Shown here: positions 17,703 through 26,376 of the stretch, piece after piece
How positions within the stretch are numbered: the stretch's first letter is position 1
Layout: every line of letters starts with the position of its first letter
From: an uncultured Spirochaetaceae bacterium
GTDB lineage: Bacteria; Spirochaetota; Spirochaetia; Sphaerochaetales; Sphaerochaetaceae
Assembly (NCBI GenBank): GCA_944390725.1
Contig: CALXQU010000006.1
Span: 62,001-126,000 of the forward strand
Reading direction: 5' to 3'
DNA length: 64,000 nt
The notes under the pieces: model-generated
What the model saw: only the letters and a program-made list of their open reading frames with translations
The model's database searches: none
Told to the model about the DNA's origin: nothing
Translations under genes and position numbers: made by a program

Positions 17703-19099
17703 ATGGTTCCTTTCGCCACGCCTTCGAATCCGTCGATGCTGAGCTCGCCATACAGGTGCATCATCACCGAGAGCGAGTCCCCTGACTGGGCGGCGACGAG
17801 CTTCATGCTGCCAAGCTCCTCATGCGCGAACTGCACGAACAGCGTGAAGGATCCATCGGGAAGGAAGCCTCCAGATGCGTAGCAGATGGAGGACTGCCTG
17901 ACAGGGAAGCTGTTCCTGACGTTCCTGCCGAAGCCGAAATCGAAATGGAAGTCGCCATCCTCCCGGGCGATATCCACACGCCCGCCATCATCGGTGAAGG
18001 AGAAGGAGATCCCCTTCAGGCGCAGCATGTTGCCCTCCGGGAATGGATAGCGCCTGCCATCGAATGCCCTGATGCCGGCTTCGCTGTATCTGCCTTTTGA
18101 GCACACGAGGCTGAGGCGGGGAAGCGGCACCCTCGTATCATCAAGGCCTTCCGCGATTTCCCATACGGCGTCGAAGATCCTGCTCATCATCGTCTTGTCT
18201 GCCTGGGTATCCGCAGTCGTCACGATGGCGATGTCCCTGTCCGGTATCGCTATCGCGAACTGGCCGCCCATGCCGTACATGCACCAGCTGCCATGGCTCA
18301 GCCTCCAGAACTGGTAGCCGTAGCCTGCCTTGAGGTCGTCTTCAGCTGCCGAGAGCTCATTCTCCGATAGCCTCGATACGGCGGCATCTATGTACCAGTC
18401 CGGTATGCCTGCAAGCGTCTTATGCATCACCCCATCGATGACCTTCAGGAGGTCTATAGGTCGCATCATGAGCCCCGAGCCCCCTGCAGGCCTCCCTTCC
18501 GGGTCCTTGGTGATGTATGTATCCCCGCTTATGTCCAGGCCGCTGAGGAATGTGCTCCTGATGAAGGATACGAAGTCCGTTCTCGACACCCTTTCGACAA
18601 GGGAGGCGAGGACATGGGTCGAGGATGTGTCATAGATGAAGAACATGCCGGGGTCATGGTCAGGCTTCGAGCTGAAGAATGACCTGACCCACTCCTTCTG
18701 CCATGACGGTATGTAGCTTGATTTCCCTCCCGCCTTGTATGTAGTTGTCCTATAGCAGGTGCGCATCATCAGCATATTGCGGATGGTGAGGGCCTCAAGC
18801 TCCGGGGGGACGGAAGAGGGGAGCATGTCGGGGAAGTATGAGACGATATGGTCATCAAGGCCCAGCCTGCCCTGGCCGATGAGCGTGCCTATCGCCAGCG
18901 ATACGAAGCTCTTCGTGCATGAGTAGAGCCTGTGCAGGGTATCCCTGCCATATGGCTCCCAGTATGCCTCCGCGATGATTTCCGATGATTTCGCGACGAG
19001 GAGGGAATGCATGGGCACCCCGGCCTCATCCAGTTTCCTTATCGCTGATGAAACAGCAGAGGGGATACCCTCCGCCCTGATGTCCTTGGCTATGAGCAT
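17699..19099 (-). CDS. Serine hydrolase of the beta-lactamase (class C/PBP4*) family
   Basis: 466 residues. The SxxK nucleophile motif is SCTK (S60, K63) in LYSCTKSFVSLAIG, the Tyr motif is YDTSS, and a GYGYQFW block follows. The last 130 residues form an extra beta-rich domain beyond the roughly 330-residue hydrolase core. No signal peptide, so a cytosolic esterase or D-amino-peptidase is more likely than a drug-inactivating enzyme. It is co-transcribed with the M19 dipeptidase through a 4-bp overlap. Confidence 0.82.
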   Translation of the reverse strand: MLIAKDIRAEGIPSAVSSAIRKLDEAGVPMHSLLVAKSSEIIAEAYWEPYGRDTLHRLYSCTKSFVSLAIGTLIGQGRLGLDDHIVSYFPDMLPSSVPPELEALTIRNMLMMRTCYRTTTYKAGGKSSYIPSWQKEWVRSFFSSKPDHDPGMFFIYDTSSTHVLASLVERVSRTDFVSFIRSTFLSGLDISGDTYITKDPEGRPAGGSGLMMRPIDLLKVIDGVMHKTLAGIPDWYIDAAVSRLSENELSAAEDDLKAGYGYQFWRLSHGSWCMYGMGGQFAIAIPDRDIAIVTTADTQADKTMMSRIFDAVWEIAEGLDDTRVPLPRLSLVCSKGRYSEAGIRAFDGRRYPFPEGNMLRLKGISFSFTDDGGRVDIAREDGDFHFDFGFGRNVRNSFPVRQSSICYASGGFLPDGSFTLFVQFAHEELGSMKLVAAQSGDSLSVMMHLYGELSIDGFEGVAKGTI

Positions 19100-19450
19100 A
19101 GCCCCATTCTATGGCGTTATGTTCCCTTGCGGAAGCGTTTCCGCCTTATTCCGCCAGGCTTTGCCTGGTATCTCCGGTATCTGGATGGATGGCTGCAGGC
19201 ATATTAGCCGTCGGGTTGGCTTCCCGATCCAGTGCTGGATTCCTGATGATATGGATAGGAGGTAGCAAGCCGATAGGCATACTGCCTGGTCCATTGAGCA
19301 GGATGCTGTGCCAGCTGTAGTTAAGTGACGGCCTTCATGGCCCTAAGGCCAATCCGGGATGCATTGCAGCAGCTGCCTTCCTTGAAGAATACTGAATCCA
19401 TGGATGCCCTTCCGATAGGAAAAGCAGGACCGTAGCCCTGCCTCCGTATC
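19100..19450 (-). other. 351-bp intergenic region, no gene found
   Basis: No coding frame with a start signal is convincing on either strand. It holds a small hairpin GCGGAA/TTCCGC near 19130, a GGCC-rich dyad near 19332 and the terminator at 19420-19441. The left end should contain the serine hydrolase promoter, but I see no clear -35/-10 pair. Confidence 0.5.
19420..19441 (-). terminator. Intrinsic terminator of the FAD oxidoreductase gene
   Basis: On the minus strand GCAGGGC, loop TACG and GTCCTGC are followed directly by TTTT, ten bases after the gene's stop. Confidence 0.8.
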
Positions 19451-20737
19451 TCAGGAAAGATGCTCCAGCATCCCTTCCGAGGCCCTTATGCCTGATGCCC
19501 ATGCGCCGGTTATGCCCCTGCTCGTGCCGGCCCCGTCTCCTGCGAAGTAGACGCTGTCGACTACCTGGAAGTGGCTGTCTATGTATTCCGGCTTGTTCGC
19601 ATAGAGCTTGATCTCGGGGTAGTACATGATTGTGGAGGGGTGGAGTATGCCCGGGATTATCGTATCGAGCTTCTTCATGCCGGACCAGATGTAGCGGAGT
19701 ATCTTGGACGGCATCGCCAGCGATATATCCGAGGGGCAGCAGTCCTTCAGGGATGGCTCGAAGTCATAGAGGTCCCCGTTGAAGGTGGCTGTCTTCGATC
19801 TCTTGCCCATCCTGAAGTCGCCGACCCTCTGCATCAGCGGCTTGCCGCCTCCCATGAGGGATGCCATGACGCCGAGGTATTCGGCGAACTTCTGCCCTGA
19901 GGCGAGCGGTTCGGTGAAGCGGACTGTCTTCAGCATCGCGAAATTGACGAGGCCGTTGTTCCTCGCGGCATCCGGCGCGTATGCATGGCCGTTGACCGAG
20001 TACCAGATATCGCCGCGCTCCGTGACGTACTTCTCCTTGACGACATGGGCATTGCCGCTGTTGGTGCAGAATGTCCTGACCTTCTCGGGGAAGTAGAACT
20101 TCGGGTCGTAGTAGTCCTTTACTATCGGATAGTGCTCTATCCTCGTCTCGAGGCGCACGCCCACATCGAGTATGTTGTCCATGTACCTGACGCCCAGCGA
20201 CTGCATCACATCCTGCAGGAAGTGGAAGCCATGGCGGCCCGGCGCGATCAGTATCGTCTTGTAGCCGATTTCCCTCAGGTCCGTCTCGATGAACTTCTGC
20301 TCGCCGTTGATGCTGAGCATCTCCTCCTTGAGGGAGATGTCGACACCCATGTCCTGGAGGCGCTTCAGCAGCTCCTGGATGAGGCGCAGTCCGCCGTCCG
20401 TCCCCAGATGGGTCTGCTGGATCTCCAGCAGGGAGCAGCCCAGCTTCTCGGCCCTGGACTGGTATACCGCGATGTTCGACTTCGGCAGTATCGACGGCTT
20501 GAGGAATTCCTTCACCTGGGCAAGGTAGCGGTCCGCTGTCGCCTCATCCCAGTATTCGAACGGGAACCCTATCGGGTATGTGAAGTTCATCTTGCAGTCA
20601 TTGCGCATGCCGCCTGTCGATACAGGGGCCTTGTCGATCATGAGAATCGAGATATCCTTCTTCTTCTCCAGGAGGGAGAATGCCGCACCCATGCCGGCAG
20701 GGCCGGTTCCTACTATTACAGCATCGTATTTATCCAT
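19451..20737 (-). CDS. FAD-dependent oxidoreductase (COG2509-like)
   Basis: 428 residues. The N-terminal dinucleotide-binding motif GTGPAGMGAAFSLLE and a C-terminal FAD block VYFAGDGAGTSRGITGAWASG are clear. The central part (NDCKMNFTYPIGFPFEYW, TDGGLRLIQELLKRL, APGRHGFHFLQ) matches uncharacterised FAD-dependent dehydrogenases of anaerobes. Reaction and substrate are unknown. Cytosolic, single gene, divergent from the response regulator. Confidence 0.85.
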   Translation of the reverse strand: MDKYDAVIVGTGPAGMGAAFSLLEKKKDISILMIDKAPVSTGGMRNDCKMNFTYPIGFPFEYWDEATADRYLAQVKEFLKPSILPKSNIAVYQSRAEKLGCSLLEIQQTHLGTDGGLRLIQELLKRLQDMGVDISLKEEMLSINGEQKFIETDLREIGYKTILIAPGRHGFHFLQDVMQSLGVRYMDNILDVGVRLETRIEHYPIVKDYYDPKFYFPEKVRTFCTNSGNAHVVKEKYVTERGDIWYSVNGHAYAPDAARNNGLVNFAMLKTVRFTEPLASGQKFAEYLGVMASLMGGGKPLMQRVGDFRMGKRSKTATFNGDLYDFEPSLKDCCPSDISLAMPSKILRYIWSGMKKLDTIIPGILHPSTIMYYPEIKLYANKPEYIDSHFQVVDSVYFAGDGAGTSRGITGAWASGIRASEGMLEHLS

Positions 20738-20836
20738 CGGCTTTTTCCTCTGAGATTATATAGGTATCGGGGAAACGTGGATAGAGGCCGCTCTTTTCTC
20801 ATCCAAGCTTAATGGTTTGCGTGTATCATCGGATAT

Positions 20837-21517
20837 ATGAGGGTTCTTATTGCAGAGGACGAGAAGGAGCTCAATGCCATCATGCGCAAGAAGCTCATGG
20901 ATGAGGGCTATGCCGTCGATTCGGTGCATGACGGCATCGATGCGCTGGAGCATCTCCAGGCAGTCGAGTATGATGCCGCCATCCTCGATATCATGATGCC
21001 GAAGATGGATGGGCTGGCTGTGCTGAGGGAGTACCGGGCATCCGGCGGCTCTGCCAATATAATGATGCTCACGGCCCGCGATGCGGTATCGGACAGGGTG
21101 CTGGGGCTGGACAGCGGTGCCGATGACTACCTCGTCAAGCCGTTCGTCTTCCCCGAGCTGCTGGCAAGGCTGCGCGTGCTGATACGCAGGGCAGGCAGCG
21201 CCGGCAAGCCTTCCTCGGTGATCTCCTGCGGAGGCCTGGTGATGGATACGTCCTCCAGGGAGGTCAGGCGCGACGGGGTGCTGATAGACCTCAGCTCCAG
21301 GGAATATGCGATACTTGAGTACATGATGCATAACCAGGGGATCGTCCTGGAGCGCGAGAGCTTCAGGAGCCATGTCTGGTCCTGGGACTATGACGGCGAG
21401 TCCAATGTCGTCGATGTGTATATAAGGTACCTGAGGAAGAAGGTCGATGACGGATATGGCGAGAAGCTCATCCATACGGTACGCGGTGCCGGCTATATGC
21501 TGAAGGCGGGGTCCTGA
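20837..21517 (+). CDS. OmpR/PhoB-family response regulator
   Basis: 226 residues. Receiver domain with the acidic pocket AEDE, phospho-acceptor D51 in AILDIMMPKMDG, T in MLTARDA and K101 in YLVKPF; then a winged-helix DNA-binding domain with the RYLRKKVDDGYGEKLIHTVRGAGYML hallmark. It shares one base with the following kinase start (TGATG). The PepSY gene downstream is the probable target. Confidence 0.94.
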   Translation: MRVLIAEDEKELNAIMRKKLMDEGYAVDSVHDGIDALEHLQAVEYDAAILDIMMPKMDGLAVLREYRASGGSANIMMLTARDAVSDRVLGLDSGADDYLVKPFVFPELLARLRVLIRRAGSAGKPSSVISCGGLVMDTSSREVRRDGVLIDLSSREYAILEYMMHNQGIVLERESFRSHVWSWDYDGESNVVDVYIRYLRKKVDDGYGEKLIHTVRGAGYMLKAGS

Positions 21518-22866
21518 TGGTCCTATCCGTGCGCAGGAGCGTCGTCATCTGGTATACGGTCTGGATGGTCGCCCTCATCCTCATCGTCCTGGCCGTGGTC
21601 CTTTCCGGCGGCGGCTATATAGCGGACAGGGAAGCGGAGCGCATGCTTATCGGGCGCGTCCAGGAGGCTGCAGGCGAGATCGAGCTCGATGATGGCGAGC
21701 TGGAGATCGATGACGATATCGAGTTCAGGGGCGATGGGGCATACATAGCCATATTCGCTTCCGATGGCTCGAGGATCGCGGGGTATCTTCCCGATGATGC
21801 GCCTTCCCCTCAGTTCGCGGACGGGGTCCTGTCCGAGCTGTCCGGCTGGCATGTCTATGACGAGATGCGTCCCCTCGGCAGGGCAGGCTGCGTATGGGTC
21901 AGGGGCGTTGCCAGGAACTACGATGAGGATGCGTTCATCTCGTATGCCAATCTCCTTATCCTCATCGTCCTGCCCCTGATGGCAGGCCTTTCCGCTGTCG
22001 GCGGCTACTTCATCGTCAGGCGGTCGTTCAGGCCGCTGGACCGCATGATAGAGACCGCTGAGGATATCGCGGGAGGCGAGGACCTCTCCAAGCGCATCGG
22101 GCTGGGCGAGGGTGACAGCGAGATGCATAAGGCCGCTGCCGCCTTCGATATGATGCTTGACAGGATAGAGGGCTCCTTCGAGAAGGAGAAGCAGTTCACC
22201 TCCGATGCCTCCCATGAGCTGAGGACCCCCATCTCCGTGATACTTGCCGAGTGCGAGTATGCGGCAGGCCATACAGGGGAGAAGGAGGAGATGGATGAGG
22301 CGATAGCGGTCGTCTCCCGCCAGGCGCACAGGATGTCCGCGCTTGTCTCCGAGCTGCTGTACATCGCGAGGGCTGACCGGAAGTCGATCAGGATGGAGCG
22401 GGGGGATGTCGATGCCGTCGAGCTGGCGTCGGCCGTCGCCGATACGATGGAGGCGAAGGCCGCTGATAGGGATATCACGCTGAGCGTGGAGAGCAGCGGT
22501 CCCGTGGTCGCCTATGCCGACCATGATATGCTCATGCGCGTGCTCATCAACCTCATCTCCAATGCGGTCTCCTATGGCAGGGATGGCGGCCATGTATGGG
22601 TGAGGCTCCGCAGCGAGGGCGGCTCTGCCGTGATAGAGGTCGCTGATGATGGCATAGGCATCGCCGAGGAGGACCTCGGGAGGATCTGGGACAGGTTCTA
22701 CCAGGCAGACCCTGCCAGGTCAGGGGAGCGCGGCGCGGGCCTCGGGCTGCCTATCGTGCGCGAGATTGTCTCCCTCCATGGCGGCGTGGCCGAAGCCGAG
22801 AGCAGGGCAGGGCATGGGAGCGTGTTCAGGGTCATCTTCCCGCGGAAAAATGAGGGAAATGCCTGA
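21517..22866 (+). CDS. Sensor histidine kinase
   Basis: 449 residues. One membrane helix near residues 12-32, an acidic extracytoplasmic region (EIELDDGELEIDDDIEF), a second helix near 145-168, HAMP, then the H-box SDASHELRTP, N-box LINLISNAVSYG, and G-boxes DDGIGI and GAGLGLPI. The acidic sensor stretch could bind metal ions or cationic peptides, as in PhoQ; this is inference. It pairs with the preceding regulator. Confidence 0.93.
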   Translation: MVLSVRRSVVIWYTVWMVALILIVLAVVLSGGGYIADREAERMLIGRVQEAAGEIELDDGELEIDDDIEFRGDGAYIAIFASDGSRIAGYLPDDAPSPQFADGVLSELSGWHVYDEMRPLGRAGCVWVRGVARNYDEDAFISYANLLILIVLPLMAGLSAVGGYFIVRRSFRPLDRMIETAEDIAGGEDLSKRIGLGEGDSEMHKAAAAFDMMLDRIEGSFEKEKQFTSDASHELRTPISVILAECEYAAGHTGEKEEMDEAIAVVSRQAHRMSALVSELLYIARADRKSIRMERGDVDAVELASAVADTMEAKAADRDITLSVESSGPVVAYADHDMLMRVLINLISNAVSYGRDGGHVWVRLRSEGGSAVIEVADDGIGIAEEDLGRIWDRFYQADPARSGERGAGLGLPIVREIVSLHGGVAEAESRAGHGSVFRVIFPRKNEGNA

Positions 22867-22936
22867 TTCTCTCATTTTCCTTTAATGGAAAGCTGTTAGA
22901 TTATAGCCATACAAGAAAGTCTAAAGGAGTTTTGGA

Positions 22937-23710
22937 ATGGGATCTATCGTAAGGAGAATCGCGGCAGCGGTCGCTATATCGGGAATCGCGGCAGGCATGC
23001 TCTTCGCAGCGCCTGGCACGGGAATATCGGCAGTGGAGGCTGAGGAGATTGCGCTCAGGGATGCCAAGGTGGAGAACGTTGAGTTCATGTATACGGGACG
23101 TGACCATGAGGACGGCAGGCCCGTATATGATGTGGAGTTCTTCGCCGATGGCAGGGAATATGACTATGAGATCGATGCGCAGACCGGGGATATCATCTCC
23201 ATGGACAGCGATGCGGAGTATTATGGCCATCATCACAGGCCCGTGCCGCCGCAGGCCCCTGCAGGGCTGATTGGCGACAAGGATGCCGGGAGGATTGCTT
23301 TCGAGGATGCGGGGATCGGGCCGGCGGATGCCGAGAGGCTGCGCATCAAGCATGACCGCGATGACGGCAGGTACCGCTATGAGGTGGAGTTTGCGGCGGG
23401 CGGCTCGAAGTATGAATACAAGATCGATGCCTCCTCTGGCGCTATCCTTGAGTACTCCGTCGAGAAGCTTCCTACGGTAAAGCCTGCGCCGGCTGGCGGA
23501 ATCACCATCGAGCAGGCTGCGGCCATCGCGCTTGAGCGCGTGAAGGGCGCTACGATGGATGACCTCCATATCCGCGCTGACCGCGATGACGGCAGGGTGG
23601 TGTATGAAGGCGCTATCTGGTTCGACGGCTATGAATATGAGTTCGAGGTCGACGCTCTCACCGGCCGCATCACGGACTGGGACCGCGACAGGGAGCATGA
23701 CTGGTTCTGA
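22937..23710 (+). CDS. Secreted PepSY-domain protein, three repeats
   Basis: 257 residues. Signal peptide to about residue 27 (cleavage near LFAAP). Three tandem PepSY-like repeats follow, each with an A-xx-IAL/AFEDA helix, then VEF-F..G..YDYEIDA-TGDI; the repeats end near residues 93, 178 and 255. PepSY proteins sit in the envelope and often modulate peptidases or redox/metal partners. AAAGGAG precedes the ATG, and a TTCCTT-N17-ATTATA promoter is possible at about 22879. It lies directly behind the two-component genes and is a likely regulon member. It meets the ArsR gene stop-to-stop without a spacer. Confidence 0.82.
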   Translation: MGSIVRRIAAAVAISGIAAGMLFAAPGTGISAVEAEEIALRDAKVENVEFMYTGRDHEDGRPVYDVEFFADGREYDYEIDAQTGDIISMDSDAEYYGHHHRPVPPQAPAGLIGDKDAGRIAFEDAGIGPADAERLRIKHDRDDGRYRYEVEFAAGGSKYEYKIDASSGAILEYSVEKLPTVKPAPAGGITIEQAAAIALERVKGATMDDLHIRADRDDGRVVYEGAIWFDGYEYEFEVDALTGRITDWDRDREHDWF

Positions 23711-24097
23711 TCAGAGGGACCGGCTATCCTGATTATCTTCCACGGGGCATGCGATCTTCACCGCATGCTCTATTATATGGTGCATGAGCTTCGCATCCTC
23801 TGTATCGGCAGCCTTGTAGTACACTTCCTTGCCCTCCCGGCGGCTGACGATGAGCCCCCTGGACTTGAGCTGGCGCAGGTGATGGGACACGGCAGGGCTG
23901 GACATGCTGACTATCGAGGAGATGTTCATCACGCATTCCTCGCAATGGCACAGCAGCCAGAATATGCGTATGCGGCTTCCATCGTTGAGCAGGTTGAATA
24001 TCTCAGCAGCCTTCTGGAAGTCCTCGGCGGCAGGCATCATGCCGAGGTGCTTCTCGATGCTCTGCCCATGGTCGTGCGGAAGCTTCTTGTCTGCCAT
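23711..24097 (-). CDS. ArsR/SmtB-family metal-sensing repressor
   Basis: 128 residues. Winged helix with the recognition region SMSSPAVSHHLRQLKSRGLIVSRREGKEVYYKA. Two possible metal sites are visible: CHCEECVMN at the start of the HTH (alpha-3 type, as in CadC) and HHIIEHAVKIAC in the last helix (alpha-5 type, as in CzrA). ATG at 24097 follows GGAGGG. Divergent from the HMA/P-type ATPase operon with a strong dyad between, so it probably represses both. Zn/Cd/Pb specificity is an inference from the pump class. Confidence 0.88.
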   Translation of the reverse strand: MADKKLPHDHGQSIEKHLGMMPAAEDFQKAAEIFNLLNDGSRIRIFWLLCHCEECVMNISSIVSMSSPAVSHHLRQLKSRGLIVSRREGKEVYYKAADTEDAKLMHHIIEHAVKIACPVEDNQDSRSL

Positions 24098-24150
24098 CTG
24101 TCCCTCCAACCCGGGATTCTACCACAAGCTGGCAAAATGATGATAGGTGC

Positions 24151-24211
24151 TTGACGGATGGATGTGCAGGGTATATAGTCTGATTAACAATTAAACGAAT
24201 GCTTAATTGTT
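24151..24211 (+). promoter_or_regulatory. Promoter and ArsR-type operator of the metal-export operon
   Basis: TTGACG (24151), 17-bp spacer, TATAGT (24174-24179). Six bases later a 9-bp perfect inverted repeat AACAATTAA-N8-TTAATTGTT spans 24186-24211, over the expected transcription start. This layout is typical of ArsR/SmtB repression relieved by metal. Confidence 0.8.
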
Positions 24212-24228
24212 TAAGGAAGGAGGAAGCC

Positions 24229-24447
24229 ATGAAGAAATCCTATAGGATCGATGTGGACTGCGCAGCATGCGCGAATAAGATGGAAGATGCCGCAAGGAAG
24301 ACCTGCGGCGTTAAGGATGCCAGCGTCAATTTCATGATGCTCAAGATGAACGTGGAGTTCGATGAGGGCACTGACCCGAAGACGGTGATGGAGGAGGTCA
24401 GGAGGAACTGCAGGCGCGTGGAAAGCGATTGCGAGGTATTCATATGA
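24229..24447 (+). CDS. Free-standing heavy-metal-associated (HMA) domain protein
   Basis: 72 residues, just one HMA domain. The metal-binding motif is DCAACANKM (CxxC) in the first loop, followed by the usual GVKDASVNF and MNVEF strands. Start ATG at 24229 has AAGGAAGGAGG upstream. It overlaps the ATPase gene by 4 bp (ATGA). Because the pump has no N-terminal HMA domain of its own, this small protein probably acts as its separate metal donor or sensor. Confidence 0.87.
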   Translation: MKKSYRIDVDCAACANKMEDAARKTCGVKDASVNFMMLKMNVEFDEGTDPKTVMEEVRRNCRRVESDCEVFI

Positions 24448-26327
24448 GCAGGAAGCAGCTGGTGATGCTCTGCCGCATCGCCGTAGCGGCGCTGCTGATG
24501 GCGGTGCTGCATTATCTGCCATTGTCAGGCTGGCCGAGGTTCGCGCTCTATATGGTCCCGTACATCGTCGTCGGCTACGACATCCTGCTGAAGGCGGCCA
24601 GGAACATACTCAACAGGCAGGTCTTCGATGAATGCTTCCTGATGGCTGTGGCCACGGTCGGGGCCATCGCGCTCGCGCTGTACAGCAGGAGCGGCGACTA
24701 CACGGAAGCGATAGCCGTCATGCTGTTCTATCAGATAGGCGAGCTCTTCCAGAGCTATGCGGTAGGGAAGAGCCGGCGCAGCATCGGTGCCCTTATGGAC
24801 ATAAGGCCTGATTATGCGAATATCGAGAGGGATGGCAGGCTGGAGAAGGTCGACCCTGATGAGGTTGCAGTCGGCAGCATCATCGTGGTGCAGCCAGGCG
24901 AGAAGGTTCCCATCGACGGGACCATCGTGGAAGGAAGCTCCTCGCTCGACACCAGCGCGCTGACAGGGGAGAGCCTCCCGCGCGATGCATCGGAGGGTGA
25001 TGAGGTCATCAGCGGATGCATAAACATGACGGGCGTGCTGAAGGTGAGGACGGAGAAGGAGTTCGGCGAATCCACCGCCTCGAGGATACTGGACCTTGTC
25101 GAGAATGCAGGCTCGCGGAAGTCGAGGCAGGAGGATTTCATCTCGCGTTTCGCGAGGATCTATACCCCGGCTGTCTGCTTCAGCGCCCTGGCGCTTGCGC
25201 TCATTCCTCCGCTTGTGTCAATCGCGGCAGGCATGGCGGCCGGATGGGGGACATGGATATACAGGGCCCTGACGTTCCTCGTCATCTCCTGCCCATGCGC
25301 GCTTGTCATCAGCATCCCGCTCAGCTTCTTCGCTGGCATCGGCGGCGCCAGCTCGAGCGGTATCCTCGTGAAGGGGTCGAACTACCTTGAGGCCCTCTCA
25401 AGGGCCGGGATCGTCGTCTTCGATAAGACCGGTACGCTGACCAAGGGGGTGTTCGAGGTCTGCGGCATCCATCACGGCAGGTATGATGATGCGACTATCC
25501 TCGATTTCGCCGCCCATGCGGAAAGCGCCTCCTCCCATCCGATTTCCCGGAGCATACAGGAGGCATACGGGAAGGAGGTCGACAGGAGCAGGGTGTCGGA
25601 GATACATGAGGTGAGCGGCAATGGCATCACCGCCATCGTCGATGGCCATAGCGTGGCCTGCGGCAACGGTAAGCTGATGAGGTCGCTCGGCATAGAGCCG
25701 CTTCCCTGCCATTCCGTGGGCACCATCGTCCATATCGCCATCGATGGCATCTATTCCGGGCATATACTGATTTCGGATGCAGTGAAGCCCGATGCTGCCG
25801 AGGCGATCAGGGACCTCAGGTTGATCGGCATCAGGAAGACGGTGATGCTGACGGGGGATGCCAGGGCTGTCGCGGAGAAGGTCGCTGCGGACCTGGGAGT
25901 CGATGAGGCGATGAGCGAGCTCCTGCCTGCCCAGAAGGTGGAGGAGGTGGAGAGGCTCATCGCGGAGAAGAAGCCTGGCGAGAACCTCGTCTTCGTCGGC
26001 GATGGCATAAACGATGCCCCGGTGCTCAGCCGTGCGGATATCGGCATAGCGATGGGGGCCATGGGCTCTGATGCGGCTATCGAGGCTGCCGATGTGGTGC
26101 TGATGGATGATGATCCGGCCAGGATTCCCAAGGCGATAAGGATCTCCAGGAAATGCCTCAGGATCGTCTACGAGAACATCATCTTCGCTATCGGCGTCAA
26201 GCTGATATGCCTCGTGCTGGGAGCCCTTGGCTTCGCGGATATGTGGCTTGCCATCTTCGCCGATGTCGGCGTTATGGTGATCGCGGTGCTCAATGCGATC
26301 CGCGCGCTGTTCGTGAAGAAGCTGTGA
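24444..26327 (+). CDS. P1B-type heavy-metal (Zn/Cd/Pb-type) exporting ATPase
   Basis: 627 residues. All P-type blocks are present: TGES in LTGESLP, the metal-binding membrane motif SCPCALV, phosphorylation DKTGTLT, HP in SSHPIS and GDGINDAP. Around eight membrane segments. The N-terminus starts directly with membrane helices, with no HMA domain, which is encoded by the preceding small gene. CPC with DKTGT and the C-terminal pattern fit the ZntA/CadA group rather than copper pumps. Regulated by the divergent ArsR-family gene. Confidence 0.92.
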   Translation: MSRKQLVMLCRIAVAALLMAVLHYLPLSGWPRFALYMVPYIVVGYDILLKAARNILNRQVFDECFLMAVATVGAIALALYSRSGDYTEAIAVMLFYQIGELFQSYAVGKSRRSIGALMDIRPDYANIERDGRLEKVDPDEVAVGSIIVVQPGEKVPIDGTIVEGSSSLDTSALTGESLPRDASEGDEVISGCINMTGVLKVRTEKEFGESTASRILDLVENAGSRKSRQEDFISRFARIYTPAVCFSALALALIPPLVSIAAGMAAGWGTWIYRALTFLVISCPCALVISIPLSFFAGIGGASSSGILVKGSNYLEALSRAGIVVFDKTGTLTKGVFEVCGIHHGRYDDATILDFAAHAESASSHPISRSIQEAYGKEVDRSRVSEIHEVSGNGITAIVDGHSVACGNGKLMRSLGIEPLPCHSVGTIVHIAIDGIYSGHILISDAVKPDAAEAIRDLRLIGIRKTVMLTGDARAVAEKVAADLGVDEAMSELLPAQKVEEVERLIAEKKPGENLVFVGDGINDAPVLSRADIGIAMGAMGSDAAIEAADVVLMDDDPARIPKAIRISRKCLRIVYENIIFAIGVKLICLVLGALGFADMWLAIFADVGVMVIAVLNAIRALFVKKL

Positions 26328-26331
26328 TGAT

Positions 26332-26356
26332 GAAGCGCCACTCCTCCTGGCGCTTC
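26332..26356 (+). terminator. Terminator after the metal ATPase
   Basis: GAAGCGCCA, loop CTCCTCC and TGGCGCTTC: a perfect 9-bp stem directly after the stop, followed by a CTTC pyrimidine run. Confidence 0.75.
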
Positions 26357-26376
26357 CTTCATGCTAGAATATCCTC

